Source of the DNA: Calothrix membranacea FACHB-236
Lineage (GTDB): Bacteria; Cyanobacteriota; Cyanobacteriia; Cyanobacteriales; Nostocaceae
Assembly: GCF_014696315.1 (NCBI RefSeq)
Contig: NZ_JACJPX010000041.1
Location: 1 to 64,000 of the forward strand
Length of the DNA: 64,000 nucleotides
Direction of reading: 5' to 3'
The notes below the pieces were generated by a model. That model was not told the DNA's origin. It was given only the letters and a program-made list of their open reading frames with translations, and did not search any database. Position numbers and translations under genes: made by a program. Below, piece after piece: positions 45,694-53,853 of this stretch (position 1 is the stretch's first letter; each line of letters begins with the position of its first letter).

Positions 45694-46887
45694 ATGAATT
45701 TATACAAAAGACTCCTCAATTTAGAACTCTGGCATGACTATTATTTAGGTCAACCCGACCCGCCAGAGACACTACCGAGCAATTATGACATCTCTAGTAC
45801 GTTGAGTTTAGTTCCCACGTCGGATTGTCTGCGATCGCTTCGCAATCTGCGTTGGGTTTTTCGTCCCCAGCCTCGCGGTGCAAGCATCTTTGCTCAGGTA
45901 GTGGAGGTGTCGCCTAATGTATTTAAGACGGTGCTGAAAATTGAGCGCCCATTAAGGCTGACATTTTGGTTAGTAGTGCGCGATCGCTATTTTGCCAATT
46001 TCACAAATTTACCTCTGACGACAACTCGCAAGCAGATTTATTATTTCTCCAATACTTCCGGCAATCAAGGACAAGCTTTATTTCTGACGCAACCTTTATC
46101 GGCTTATACTGCCAATAGTGAATATCGTCTAGGGCAATTGGTGAGCCACGCAGGTAAAACCCTGGAAGCCTTGCGTTACCAAGCTGCGGCTAATACTATT
46201 CCTAATGATAGTGATTGGGACACTTTACCTAATAGTCAGTATGTTTCCGAACTAGACCTGCTACCTCGTCAGGGACTATATCGCACATATAACATTACCA
46301 ATGCCAATCCAGGCGATCGCTTTCGCTTGACGTTGGTAGATGTGAATCAACAAGAAACTTACGCCTTGGAAGCCACGATTCCAGATCAGCATACTTCTGG
46401 TAATGACTTTGCCGTTAACTTAAATTTTGCGGGGCAAATTCCTGGACGCTATCGGCTGTTACTCAATGGTTCAGAAGTTGATGATTTTGTACTATTTGAC
46501 CCTTTGGCTGGAAAAGATGCATTTGCCTTAGTTGAAATCGCTGTCAATTCCAATGCCGTATCTACAGCTTTTAGCCTCTTGCAAACCAACACAGGCAATA
46601 CCCTAATTCAACCAAAAACCTACGTCATTCGCTATAAAAATCGGTCAACTCGCTGGCGCTATCGCTACGAGAAACCGCATGGCTTTACTGCCGACAAACT
46701 ACCTGATTTTGAATTAATAGATGTTAAAACTTATGCGACCAAACGACCATTGGGCTTACGTTTACGACCCGATAGTTTGCTTACAGACGGTAAAGATAAT
46801 CCACTACCAGCACCAGGAGTAGCTTTAATCAAACCCGAAATTAAGCAACCATCCGATATGACCATTTATTCTGACATTCATTTGTAG
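45694..46887 (+). CDS. injection-system-associated protein, unrecognised family
   Basis: This protein of about 397 residues lies between the DUF4255 and sheath genes, closely spaced with both (15 and 27 bp). It is soluble and beta-rich, without signal peptide or membrane helix. Visible features are an N-terminal YKRLLNLELWHDYYLGQPDP, FRPQPRGASIFAQV, a LGQLVSHAGKTLEALRY segment and beta-strand-rich stretches such as PGDRFRLTLVDVNQQETYALEATI. The WHDYYLG start is shared, to my recollection, by uncharacterised proteins of similar clusters. A structural or cap role is inferred from position only. GAGGGG precedes either the GTG at 45688 or the ATG at 45694. Confidence 0.7.
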   Translation: MNLYKRLLNLELWHDYYLGQPDPPETLPSNYDISSTLSLVPTSDCLRSLRNLRWVFRPQPRGASIFAQVVEVSPNVFKTVLKIERPLRLTFWLVVRDRYFANFTNLPLTTTRKQIYYFSNTSGNQGQALFLTQPLSAYTANSEYRLGQLVSHAGKTLEALRYQAAANTIPNDSDWDTLPNSQYVSELDLLPRQGLYRTYNITNANPGDRFRLTLVDVNQQETYALEATIPDQHTSGNDFAVNLNFAGQIPGRYRLLLNGSEVDDFVLFDPLAGKDAFALVEIAVNSNAVSTAFSLLQTNTGNTLIQPKTYVIRYKNRSTRWRYRYEKPHGFTADKLPDFELIDVKTYATKRPLGLRLRPDSLLTDGKDNPLPAPGVALIKPEIKQPSDMTIYSDIHL

Positions 46888-46914
46888 AGTACAACTTATT
46901 ACCTAATTAAAACT

Positions 46915-48393
46915 ATGCCAAGCACCTACAAAACTCCAGGGGTTTACATTGAGGAAATCTCGAAGTTACCGCCCTCTATAGCTGAGGTAGCAACTGCGAT
47001 TCCCGCTTTTGTGGGATATACCCAAAAAGCCGTCATCGATGGTCGTGACTTACACGCCGCCTCTGCGATCGAACCAAAACGCATTACTTCGCTGTTAGAG
47101 TACGAACAATACTTTGGTACGACTGAAGCAGAAACCGGAATTACAGTCACCATTGAAGAACAAGTTGATGACCAAACTCCACCCAATGTTATTGATCGCA
47201 AAGTCACCGGTAGCATCAGCAAACCTTCGCCGCACAATATGTACTATGCTCTCCAGGCATTCTTTAAAAATGGTGGCGGGCCTTGCTATATCGTCTCTGT
47301 AGGTAGTGTAAAGACAGCTAGCGGTGTAATTTCAGATACGGCTTTGCAGGCGGGTATTGCTGAAGTAGCTAAAGAAGACGAAGTTACTTTGTTTGTCTTC
47401 CCAGAATCTCAAGCCCTCTATACTACTGCTCTAGACAATAGAGTCGGTGTTTTTGGTGATGCCCTCAATCAATGTGGCTTACTGCAAGACCGATTTGTAA
47501 TTATGGATCTGCAAGTACCCGACTCTGGACAGACCATCGAAGCAGCAGCAGATAAGTTTCGCGAACTGAGTTTATCTTTGGATAACCTCAAGTATGGGGC
47601 TGTGTATGCACCTAATATTGAGACTATTTTCAATTATGTTTATGATCCGAGTTCTGTTAGCATCAACCATCAACAGATAGCCCCTAATGGGACTCAGAGT
47701 GCTGGCCCCTTTAACGCTCAAAAGATGTCTAATTTGGCAACAAGTCAAACAGATGCGACTGTAGGCAATGCCATTTTGTTTAACTTAGTCAAAGCTGCAG
47801 TAGAAGCTATTCCTTTAGTGCTTCCTCCTAGTCCCCTCGTAGCGGGTCAATATGCCACAGTCGATAATACTCGCGGTGTGTTCAAGGCTCCGGCTAATGT
47901 AGCTCTGAGTTCAGTAATTAAGCCGACTATCAAAATTACCAGCGCGCAACAAGAGAATCTCAACGTTCATCCGACTGGCAAATCCATTAATGCGATTCGA
48001 GCTTTTACAGGTAAAGGAACCTTGATATGGGGTGCAAGAACTCTAGCAGGAAATGATAACGAATGGCGTTATGTGCCAGTACGCCGCTTCTTTAACATGG
48101 CTGAAGAATCGATTAAAAAAGCCACTGAAGGATTTGTGTTTGAGCCAAACGATGCCAACACTTGGGTGAAAGTGCAGGCCATGATTGAAAACTTTTTGAT
48201 TCTGCAATGGCGCGCTGGAGCACTAGCTGGAGCTAAACCAGAGCAAGCCTTCTTTGTAAAAGTAGGACTCAATCAAACCATGACCGCACTCGATATTCTA
48301 GAAGGTCGGATGATTATTGAGATTGGTATGGCCGTAGTACGTCCTGCGGAATTCATCATCTTGAAGTTCTCCCACAAGATGCAAGAGAGTTAA
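46915..48393 (+). CDS. contractile tail sheath protein
   Basis: This 492-residue protein is the phage-tail-sheath-like subunit whose contraction drives the inner tube. The N-terminus KTPGVYIEEISKLPPSIAEVATAIPAFVGYT is diagnostic. The C-terminal domain has GTLIWGARTLAGNDNEWRYVPVRRFFNMAEESIKKAT and the terminal part MTALDILEGRMIIEIGMAVVRPAEFIILKFSHKM. No Shine-Dalgarno is evident before the ATG. One sheath gene is visible; many other clusters have two or more. Confidence 0.96.
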   Translation: MPSTYKTPGVYIEEISKLPPSIAEVATAIPAFVGYTQKAVIDGRDLHAASAIEPKRITSLLEYEQYFGTTEAETGITVTIEEQVDDQTPPNVIDRKVTGSISKPSPHNMYYALQAFFKNGGGPCYIVSVGSVKTASGVISDTALQAGIAEVAKEDEVTLFVFPESQALYTTALDNRVGVFGDALNQCGLLQDRFVIMDLQVPDSGQTIEAAADKFRELSLSLDNLKYGAVYAPNIETIFNYVYDPSSVSINHQQIAPNGTQSAGPFNAQKMSNLATSQTDATVGNAILFNLVKAAVEAIPLVLPPSPLVAGQYATVDNTRGVFKAPANVALSSVIKPTIKITSAQQENLNVHPTGKSINAIRAFTGKGTLIWGARTLAGNDNEWRYVPVRRFFNMAEESIKKATEGFVFEPNDANTWVKVQAMIENFLILQWRAGALAGAKPEQAFFVKVGLNQTMTALDILEGRMIIEIGMAVVRPAEFIILKFSHKMQES

Positions 48394-48556
48394 GTAGCTT
48401 GGTGTTAAAAATTATCGCTATGGCAAGGCAGGAGGGAACAGAATTATAGCTTTGTTTACCTTCCTTAACTTAGTTTTGTTTTTTCTCACCAACTTACTTA
48501 ATATCTGCGAGCGCTAATTCCTTAATCATCAAATTAACCCATCAATCTCAACAGTT

Positions 48557-48994
48557 ATGACTGATAATGCTTATCCTTTACCCAAATTTCATTTCCAAGT
48601 AGAGTGGGGTGGCTCTCGCTTAGGATTCACCGAAGTTTCTGGCTTGAACGTAGAAACGGACATGATCGAATACCGCGAAGGTAATATGCCCGAATATCAC
48701 AAACTCAATATGCCAGGAATGCAGAAATTGAGCAAAATCACCATGAAGAGAGGCACCTTCAAGAACGACAACGATTTCTATAATTGGTGGAATACAGTAG
48801 CCCTCAACACCATCGAACGCCGCGATTTAACTATCAGCTTGCTCAATGAAAAGCATGAGCCAGTCGTCGTCTGGAAAGTTAAACACGCCTGGCCTACCAA
48901 AGTTCAATCTAGCGATTTGAAAGGCGATAGTAACGAAGTCGCAATTGAAACTATTGAAATTGCCCACGAGGGTTTAACAATTCAAAATGGATAA
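48557..48994 (+). CDS. inner tube protein 1 (T4 gp19-like)
   Basis: This 145-residue protein is a tail-tube subunit (phage T4-like gp19 / Afp1 type). The family pattern is clear: PLPKFHFQVEWGGSRLGFTEVSGLNVETDMIEYREG, then KITMKRGTF and a C-terminal VWKVKHAWPTKVQSSDLKGDSNEVAIETIEIAHEGL. It probably forms the main hexameric tube under the sheath. It follows the sheath gene after 163 bp. Confidence 0.95.
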   Translation: MTDNAYPLPKFHFQVEWGGSRLGFTEVSGLNVETDMIEYREGNMPEYHKLNMPGMQKLSKITMKRGTFKNDNDFYNWWNTVALNTIERRDLTISLLNEKHEPVVVWKVKHAWPTKVQSSDLKGDSNEVAIETIEIAHEGLTIQNG

Positions 48995-49002
48995 TCTATG
49001 GG

Positions 49003-49036
49003 GTTGACGGTTGACTGTTGACTGTTGACTGTCAAC
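49003..49036. repeat. TGTTGAC heptamer array
   Basis: An STRR array starting GTTGAC and ending GTCAAC, between the two tube genes. Confidence 0.75.
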
Positions 49037-49101
49037 AACCTATGCCGTGAATATCAGCAACAAATCCAAACACCAAAACCTAGATCATGTAGAAGTTTCT
49101 T

Positions 49102-49133
49102 AATTTTGAATTTTGAATTTTGAATTTTGAATT
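49102..49133. repeat. TTTTGAA heptamer array abutting a start codon
   Basis: Four TTTTGAA units end 3 bp before the ATGATG of the second tube gene and take the place of a Shine-Dalgarno sequence. Confidence 0.8.
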
Positions 49134-49136
49134 GTT

Positions 49137-49616
49137 ATGATGTCTGCTTATCCCCCAGTCGGTTTCTTTTTTGATGTGGTTTTCCAGGGTGAAAACTTGG
49201 ATAAAGACGTAGTGGAAACTCGCTTTCAGAGTGTGACTGGTCTGAGTGTAGATATGCAGACTGAAACTCTCAAAGAAGGCGGTGAAAATCGCTTTGAGCA
49301 TATCCTACCAGTGCGTACTAAATATAGTCCCCTGGTACTCAAACGTGGTTTAGTTAAAGATTCAAAGATGGTGAAGTGGTGTATGGATGCTATTCTCAAC
49401 TTTGAAATCCGCCCGATGAATTTGTTGGTAAGGTTGCTACATATAAAGCGTTCTAGTCCTAGCCAACCTGCGGCAGTGATTGAACCCTTGATGACTTGGA
49501 AAGTCATTAATGCTTGGCCTAAAAAGTGGTCAATTTCAGAATTTAACGCCGAGCAAAACTCAATTGCAATTGAATCTTTGGAGTTAAATTATAGCTATTT
49601 TGAAACATTGAGTTAG
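49137..49616 (+). CDS. tube-type protein 2 (Afp5-like tail protein)
   Basis: This 159-residue protein has the same fold pattern as tube proteins but is clearly different from the first: VGFFFDVVFQG…FQSVTGLSVDMQTETLKEGGENRFEHILPVRTKYSPLVLKRGL, then LMTWKVINAWPKKWSISEFNAEQNSIAIESLELNYSYF. In Afp/PVC particles a variant tube protein joins the tube to the baseplate, and this is the likely role here. It may start at the first or second ATG of ATGATG. Confidence 0.92.
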   Translation: MMSAYPPVGFFFDVVFQGENLDKDVVETRFQSVTGLSVDMQTETLKEGGENRFEHILPVRTKYSPLVLKRGLVKDSKMVKWCMDAILNFEIRPMNLLVRLLHIKRSSPSQPAAVIEPLMTWKVINAWPKKWSISEFNAEQNSIAIESLELNYSYFETLS

Positions 49617-49776
49617 GGCATGGGGGATTGGGCAGATCATGGAGTCTTGTCTTTTGCATAAATATTTTTTGTCTCACGCATTCGACAAAGTCGTTCTCGC
49701 AGAGTAGACGCAAAGGGAAAGGCGAAAATCAAGACTTTTATATGAAGTCTAGGTAACAAATTTTGAGGATAAATGG

Positions 49777-49941
49777 ATGCCGATAGAAATTAGAGAACTT
49801 GTGATCAAAACCTCAATCAATGATGGTCAAAACAACAGTTCAGGAGGGACAGGGAGCAGTGATGCTAATGACCAAGATGCCATTATTGCTGCCTGTGTAG
49901 AACAGGTACTAGCCATTCTCAAAGAAAAGTCAGAGCGTTAA
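49777..49941 (+). CDS. small DUF5908-like injection-system protein
   Basis: A 54-residue ORF, not large enough to be caught by usual length cut-offs, begins MPIEIRELVIKTSIND, has a Gly/Ser/Asn linker and ends in a helix, DAIIAACVEQVLAILKEKSE. This is the pattern of DUF5908, a small family found in contractile injection clusters next to tube and LysM genes. Its role is not established. GAGGAT lies 7-10 bp upstream of the ATG. Confidence 0.8.
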   Translation: MPIEIRELVIKTSINDGQNNSSGGTGSSDANDQDAIIAACVEQVLAILKEKSER

Positions 49942-50047
49942 TTCATGACCCAAGGAAACTAGGATACAAGCCCCTAAATTGATTTATGAAGAGTAAAAAA
50001 GTGAAACAAGATTAATTCAAGCCTCCGGATTTATCCTGGTAGTGCTT

Positions 50048-50080
50048 TAATTTTGAATTTTGAATTTTGAATTTTGAATT
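50048..50080. repeat. TTTTGAA heptamer array before the LysM gene
   Basis: Four to five TTTTGAA units reach the GGAG that serves the GTG start at 50095. Confidence 0.8.
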
Positions 50081-50094
50081 CGGAGCAAAGCGAC

Positions 50095-50802
50095 GTGACA
50101 GGTGAACTCACAAAAATTAAAATCCTAGCTTACAAGGACAAGCGATTTGAGAAAAAAGTCGGAGAATTTGACCTACCTATAAATCCGGAGCAGTTTTCTC
50201 AAGCTTTTAAAGTGGAATATGATTTAGCCCAGGCTCAAGGTTCCCAAGGAAACGATCCACAATTTAAATTTACGCGTCCTGAAGAAATGAAGCTGGATTT
50301 TACATTTGATGGTACAAATGTTGTGCCAATCAAAGGTAAACCTAACCAGTTTCATCAAAATGTAGCGCAACAAGTCCAGGATTTTCTAAATGTGGTTTAC
50401 ACAATGGATGGTAGAACCCACAAACCTAATTTTCTGCGCTTGTTGTGGGGTAACTTTTCTTTTGGGAATAAAAACGGCTTTGATTGTATTCTCAAAGATT
50501 TACAAATTAACTATACGCTGTTTTCCCCAGATGGACAGCCATTGCGGGCTAGGCTTGGTGCTAATTTTGTTAACTACATCGAGCAAGAACGCCGGGTAAG
50601 AGAAGAAGGGAAAAAATCACCTGATGTTACCCATCAACGCAAAGTCACTGCTGGCGATACCTTACCTTTAATGACCTATGACATTTACGGCGATCCAACT
50701 TATTATCTCCAAATTGCCAAAGTCAACGGTCTGATTAATTTTCGTCGGTTAGCGACTAATACTGATTTGAGATTTCCACCCCTTGAGAAAACCGAATCAT
50801 GA
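50095..50802 (+). CDS. LysM-domain tube-baseplate adaptor (Afp7/gp53-like)
   Basis: This 235-residue protein has an N-terminal CIS-tube domain (LTKIKILAYKD, then FDLPINPEQFSQAFKVEYD and KPNFLRLLWGNFSFGNKNGFDCILKDLQINYTLFSPDGQPLRARL). A C-terminal LysM-like domain reads VTAGDTLPLMTYDIYGDPTYYLQIAKVNGLINFRRL. It should sit between the tube end and the baseplate hub. I chose the GTG at 50095, with GGAG 10 bp upstream, over a TTG that lies in the heptamer array. Its stop codon overlaps the start of the next gene (ATGA), so translation is coupled. Confidence 0.92.
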   Translation: MTGELTKIKILAYKDKRFEKKVGEFDLPINPEQFSQAFKVEYDLAQAQGSQGNDPQFKFTRPEEMKLDFTFDGTNVVPIKGKPNQFHQNVAQQVQDFLNVVYTMDGRTHKPNFLRLLWGNFSFGNKNGFDCILKDLQINYTLFSPDGQPLRARLGANFVNYIEQERRVREEGKKSPDVTHQRKVTAGDTLPLMTYDIYGDPTYYLQIAKVNGLINFRRLATNTDLRFPPLEKTES

Positions 50803-52571
50803 GCGATCTGATTATCCCTAATAATGCGCTTTATAACGTTGCTAGTTACGAGTTGCTTGCCAATGGTAAGGACATCACAAACACTTATGCGGTGTTGTCC
50901 ATAACAATTAACTCGGTGGTGAATCGAGTCCCAACAGCGCGGCTAGTGCTGCGAGATGGTGATGTTGCGGAGGAAACTTTTGCTAGCAGTGAAGGGCCTG
51001 ACCTAGTTCCGGGTAACAAACTGGAAATTTCTCTGGGTTACGATGGCATCAATCGTTCCGTATTCAAAGGATTGATTGTCAAACAAGCCCTGAAAGTAGG
51101 TGCAAATGGTAGCTCAATCCTCATCCTTGATTGTAAAGCTGCTGCTACTAGATTGACCGTTGGTCGCCATAGTCGCTATTTCAGGGACATTAAAGATAGT
51201 GATGCGATCGCACAAATTCTCGGTAACTACAGTATAGGAGGAGTAGAAATTACCGACAGCAAATTTCAGCATCCACAAATCGTCCAATACTACGCTACTG
51301 ATTGGGACTTTATTTTGTCTCGCGCTGAAATGAACGGACAAATTGTTGTGGTGGAAAAAGATAAGTTCAAGGTGAAACCGCCAAACACTAGTGGTAGTCC
51401 AATCATTACCCTCACCTATGGCACCAACATACTGGAGTTTGAAACCGAAATGGACGCGCGATCGCAATATCCAGAGGTAAAGGCGCAAGCTTGGAGTTAT
51501 GGCGATCAGGCGTTACTTGAGGTGCAGGGGATTGAGCCTATTGTCAATAAACAGGGTAACCTCTCAGGCAAAGATTTAGGTAATGCGATCGCTTTGGAAG
51601 CATTCCAACTAAGTCATAGTGGTCACTTACAAACCCAAGAACTCCAAGCATGGGCAGATGCTCAATTGCTCAAAAGCCGATTAGCGAAAATTCAGGGGCG
51701 GGTGAAAACCAAAGGCTACCCTGATGCTCAAATTGATGCCCTGATTGAGTTAAAAGGGATTGGTAGGCGTTTTAACGGAATAGCCTATGTGTCTGGTATT
51801 CGTCACGAAGTTATCGGTGGAGCCTGGTTTACTCATATACAGCTTGGTATGAGTTCTCAGTGGTTTTACCAAGAAGCTGACATCGTGGATAAACCAGCAT
51901 CAGGAATGCTCCCTGGTGTTAACGGCTTACAAATTGGTGTGGTAGTGCAGTTACAGGATGATCCTAATGGTGAAGACAGGATTTTAGTCAAAGTGCCTAC
52001 CCTCGATTCTAAGTCTCAGGGAATTTGGACTCGCATCGCCACTTTGGATGCTGGTAACAATCGCGGTTCGTTTTTTCGCCCGGAAATTGGTGACGAAGTA
52101 GTATTAGGCTTTCTCAACGATGATCCACGCGATGCGATTGTATTAGGAATGCTCAACAGCAAGGCTAAACCAGCGCCTCTAAAAGCTTCCGATAACAATC
52201 ACCAGAAAGGATTTTTTACGCGATCGCAAATTAAAGTGACCTTCGACGATGAAAAGAAATTCATCACCCTGGAAACTCCAGGTGGTAACAAAATTACCAT
52301 TTCTGATGAGGATAAAGGGATTGCGTTGAAAGACCAAAACGATAATACGCTGATTATGAACGGTAGCGGTATCGTCATGAAAAGCCCCAAAGATATCACC
52401 ATCGAAGCCACTGGTAATTTAACACTCAAAGCTATCAAAGATAACAACATTGAGGGATTAAACGTCAATGTTAAAGCCAATGCTCAGTTTAAAGCTCAGG
52501 GTAATGGTGGTGCGGAAGTTTCTACAAGTGCGATCGCAGTTCTCAAGGGTTCTTTAGTTCAGATTAATTAA
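50799..52571 (+). CDS. VgrG/gp5-like spike protein
   Basis: This 590-residue protein is the central spike. Residues about 15-340 are a phage late control D/gp27-like hub (VPTARLVLRDGDVAEETFASS, then GNKLEISLGYDG). Residues about 371-452 form an OB-fold gp5-like domain (GLQIGVVVQLQDDPNGEDRILVKVP, GIWTRIATLDAGNNRGSFFRPEIGDEVVLGFLNDDPRDAIVLGML). The C-terminus is a beta-prism needle of short repeats (KFITLETPGGNKITISDE…). There is no extra effector domain. The ATGA overlap with the LysM gene and the PAAR gene downstream fit a spike complex. Confidence 0.96.
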   Translation: MSDLIIPNNALYNVASYELLANGKDITNTYAVLSITINSVVNRVPTARLVLRDGDVAEETFASSEGPDLVPGNKLEISLGYDGINRSVFKGLIVKQALKVGANGSSILILDCKAAATRLTVGRHSRYFRDIKDSDAIAQILGNYSIGGVEITDSKFQHPQIVQYYATDWDFILSRAEMNGQIVVVEKDKFKVKPPNTSGSPIITLTYGTNILEFETEMDARSQYPEVKAQAWSYGDQALLEVQGIEPIVNKQGNLSGKDLGNAIALEAFQLSHSGHLQTQELQAWADAQLLKSRLAKIQGRVKTKGYPDAQIDALIELKGIGRRFNGIAYVSGIRHEVIGGAWFTHIQLGMSSQWFYQEADIVDKPASGMLPGVNGLQIGVVVQLQDDPNGEDRILVKVPTLDSKSQGIWTRIATLDAGNNRGSFFRPEIGDEVVLGFLNDDPRDAIVLGMLNSKAKPAPLKASDNNHQKGFFTRSQIKVTFDDEKKFITLETPGGNKITISDEDKGIALKDQNDNTLIMNGSGIVMKSPKDITIEATGNLTLKAIKDNNIEGLNVNVKANAQFKAQGNGGAEVSTSAIAVLKGSLVQIN

Positions 52572-52660
52572 TTTTAGATTTTAAGAATAATTAACCGCAG
52601 ATAAACGCCGATAAATAAAAGATTTTTGATCGCGAATTAGTAACGAAAAGGAAAGTAAAT

Positions 52661-52963
52661 ATGGGAAAACCAGCGGCGCGAATTAATGATATGCACGTTT
52701 GTCCAATGCAGACTCCAGCAGTACCCCCGATTCCTCATGTTGGTGGCCCTGTAATTGGCCCTGGACAACCGAATGTCTTAATCGGCGGATTACCTGCTGC
52801 TGTATTGGGTGATAGCTGTGTCTGCACTGGGCCACCAGACGCTATTGTTATGGGTTCAGCAACTGTGTTTATTGGGGGAAAACCTGCGGCGCGCTTGGGT
52901 GATACAACAGCGCATGGCGGCTCGATTGTTTTGGGAGATTTCACTGTATTAATCGGAGGTTGA
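52661..52963 (+). CDS. PAAR-domain spike tip
   Basis: This 100-residue protein is a PAAR-type cone that sharpens the spike. It shows repeated GGxPAA(V/R)LGD motifs (LIGGLPAAVLGDSC and FIGGKPAARLGDTTAHGG) and histidines/cysteines suited to bind the tip metal (MHVCPMQTP, CVC). AAGGAAAG lies before the ATG. The gp25-like gene begins 1 bp after its stop codon. Confidence 0.96.
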   Translation: MGKPAARINDMHVCPMQTPAVPPIPHVGGPVIGPGQPNVLIGGLPAAVLGDSCVCTGPPDAIVMGSATVFIGGKPAARLGDTTAHGGSIVLGDFTVLIGG

Positions 52964-52964
52964 G

Positions 52965-53390
52965 ATGGATGAAAACGATAATGCTTTTCTAGGGACAGGT
53001 TGGGGATTTCCGCCGCAATTTAATAAAATGTCTCGCAGTGTCAGGCTGGTTAGCGCTGAGGAAGATATTAACGAAAGTCTCAAAATTCTCCTGACAACTA
53101 GCTTGGGTGAACGGGTGATGCAACCTACCTATGGCTGTAACTTAGAAAATTTGCTGTTTGAGCCTCTGAGTCCAACTGTAGCTAGCAGTATTAAAGAACT
53201 TGTAAGGATTGCCATTGTTTATCATGAGCCTCGTATCCGCTTGGAACGCTTGGATCTCAACCTTGATGAACAGTTGAAAGGAGTCATCAATATCACAGTG
53301 GATTACACCGTGATTACTACTAATTCTCGCTTTAATTTCGTTTATCCTTTCTATTTGCAAGAAGGTGTTGGTTCGTTAGCAATTACTTAA
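52965..53390 (+). CDS. gp25-like baseplate wedge protein
   Basis: This 141-residue protein matches the GPW/gp25 family of baseplate components. The key stretch is EEDINESLKILLTTSLGERVMQPTYGCNLENLLFEPLSPTVASSIKELVRIAIVYHEPRI, with the conserved G-E-R in the first helix-turn and P-x-Y-G-x-x-L. It initiates sheath polymerisation at the baseplate. It starts with an ATG next to the PAAR stop codon, with GGAGG upstream inside the PAAR gene. Confidence 0.95.
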   Translation: MDENDNAFLGTGWGFPPQFNKMSRSVRLVSAEEDINESLKILLTTSLGERVMQPTYGCNLENLLFEPLSPTVASSIKELVRIAIVYHEPRIRLERLDLNLDEQLKGVINITVDYTVITTNSRFNFVYPFYLQEGVGSLAIT

Positions 53391-53440
53391 TTGGTGGAGG
53401 TAATAGGAAAATCATATAAAAATTTTAACTGTCTTAAAAA

Positions 53441-53610
53441 GCAATACAGTTCAGATAAGATTATTAGTGATTGATTTATCATTTGTGGAAACAGTTAGCT
53501 CAATTGGGGGATTCTCCCCCAAACCCCCTCCAAAATGATTGTTCTGTTTTTTATTGAGTAACTAGTTTTTTGGTTTTGTTATCAATTAATTTTCTTAATT
53601 GAACTGTAGG
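53441..53610 (+). mobile_element. MITE-like element, copy 2, in the injection-system locus
   Basis: The element of about 170 bp has terminal inverted repeats TACAGTTCAGATAAGA (53445-53460) and TCTTAATTGAACTGTA (53593-53608). Flanking direct repeats GTCTTAAAAA occur at 53431-53440 and 53611-53620. Inside is a GGGGGATTCTCCCCC palindrome. It is an inverted relative of 22140-22453. It has no ORF and splits the gp25-like gene from the baseplate-J-like gene. Confidence 0.82.
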
Positions 53611-53631
53611 GTCTTAAAAAAGGGAATTTAA

Positions 53632-53720
53632 GTCGATACATTAGCAATGTCAACCGATACATTAACAATGCGAATCATTGCATTAACAACGTCAGTTGAT
53701 ACATTAACAATGCTGATGAA
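53632..53720. repeat. 21-bp tandem repeat, four units
   Basis: Four imperfect 21-bp units with core GATACATTAACAATG and a variable 6-bp spacer. On the minus strand one frame reads a heptad-like hydrophobic pattern (IVNVSTD, VVNAMIR, IVNVSVD, IANVST) and then a stop. The surrounding 0.46-kb gap contains no other gene. Confidence 0.75.
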
Positions 53721-53820
53721 GCGATTTGAGTGTACACCATAGCTTTTTCCAGGGAGTTGGGAGGATAAATAAGTGCAAAGATACAGCCAATCACTTTTGA
53801 AACAACTTCTAAAATCTAAA

Positions 53821-53853
53821 TAATTAATTACGAATTACGAACTACGAATTATC
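53821..53853. repeat. TTACGAA heptamer array abutting a start codon
   Basis: ATTACGA/ACTACGA units reach the ATG at 53854 directly, with no Shine-Dalgarno. Confidence 0.7.
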
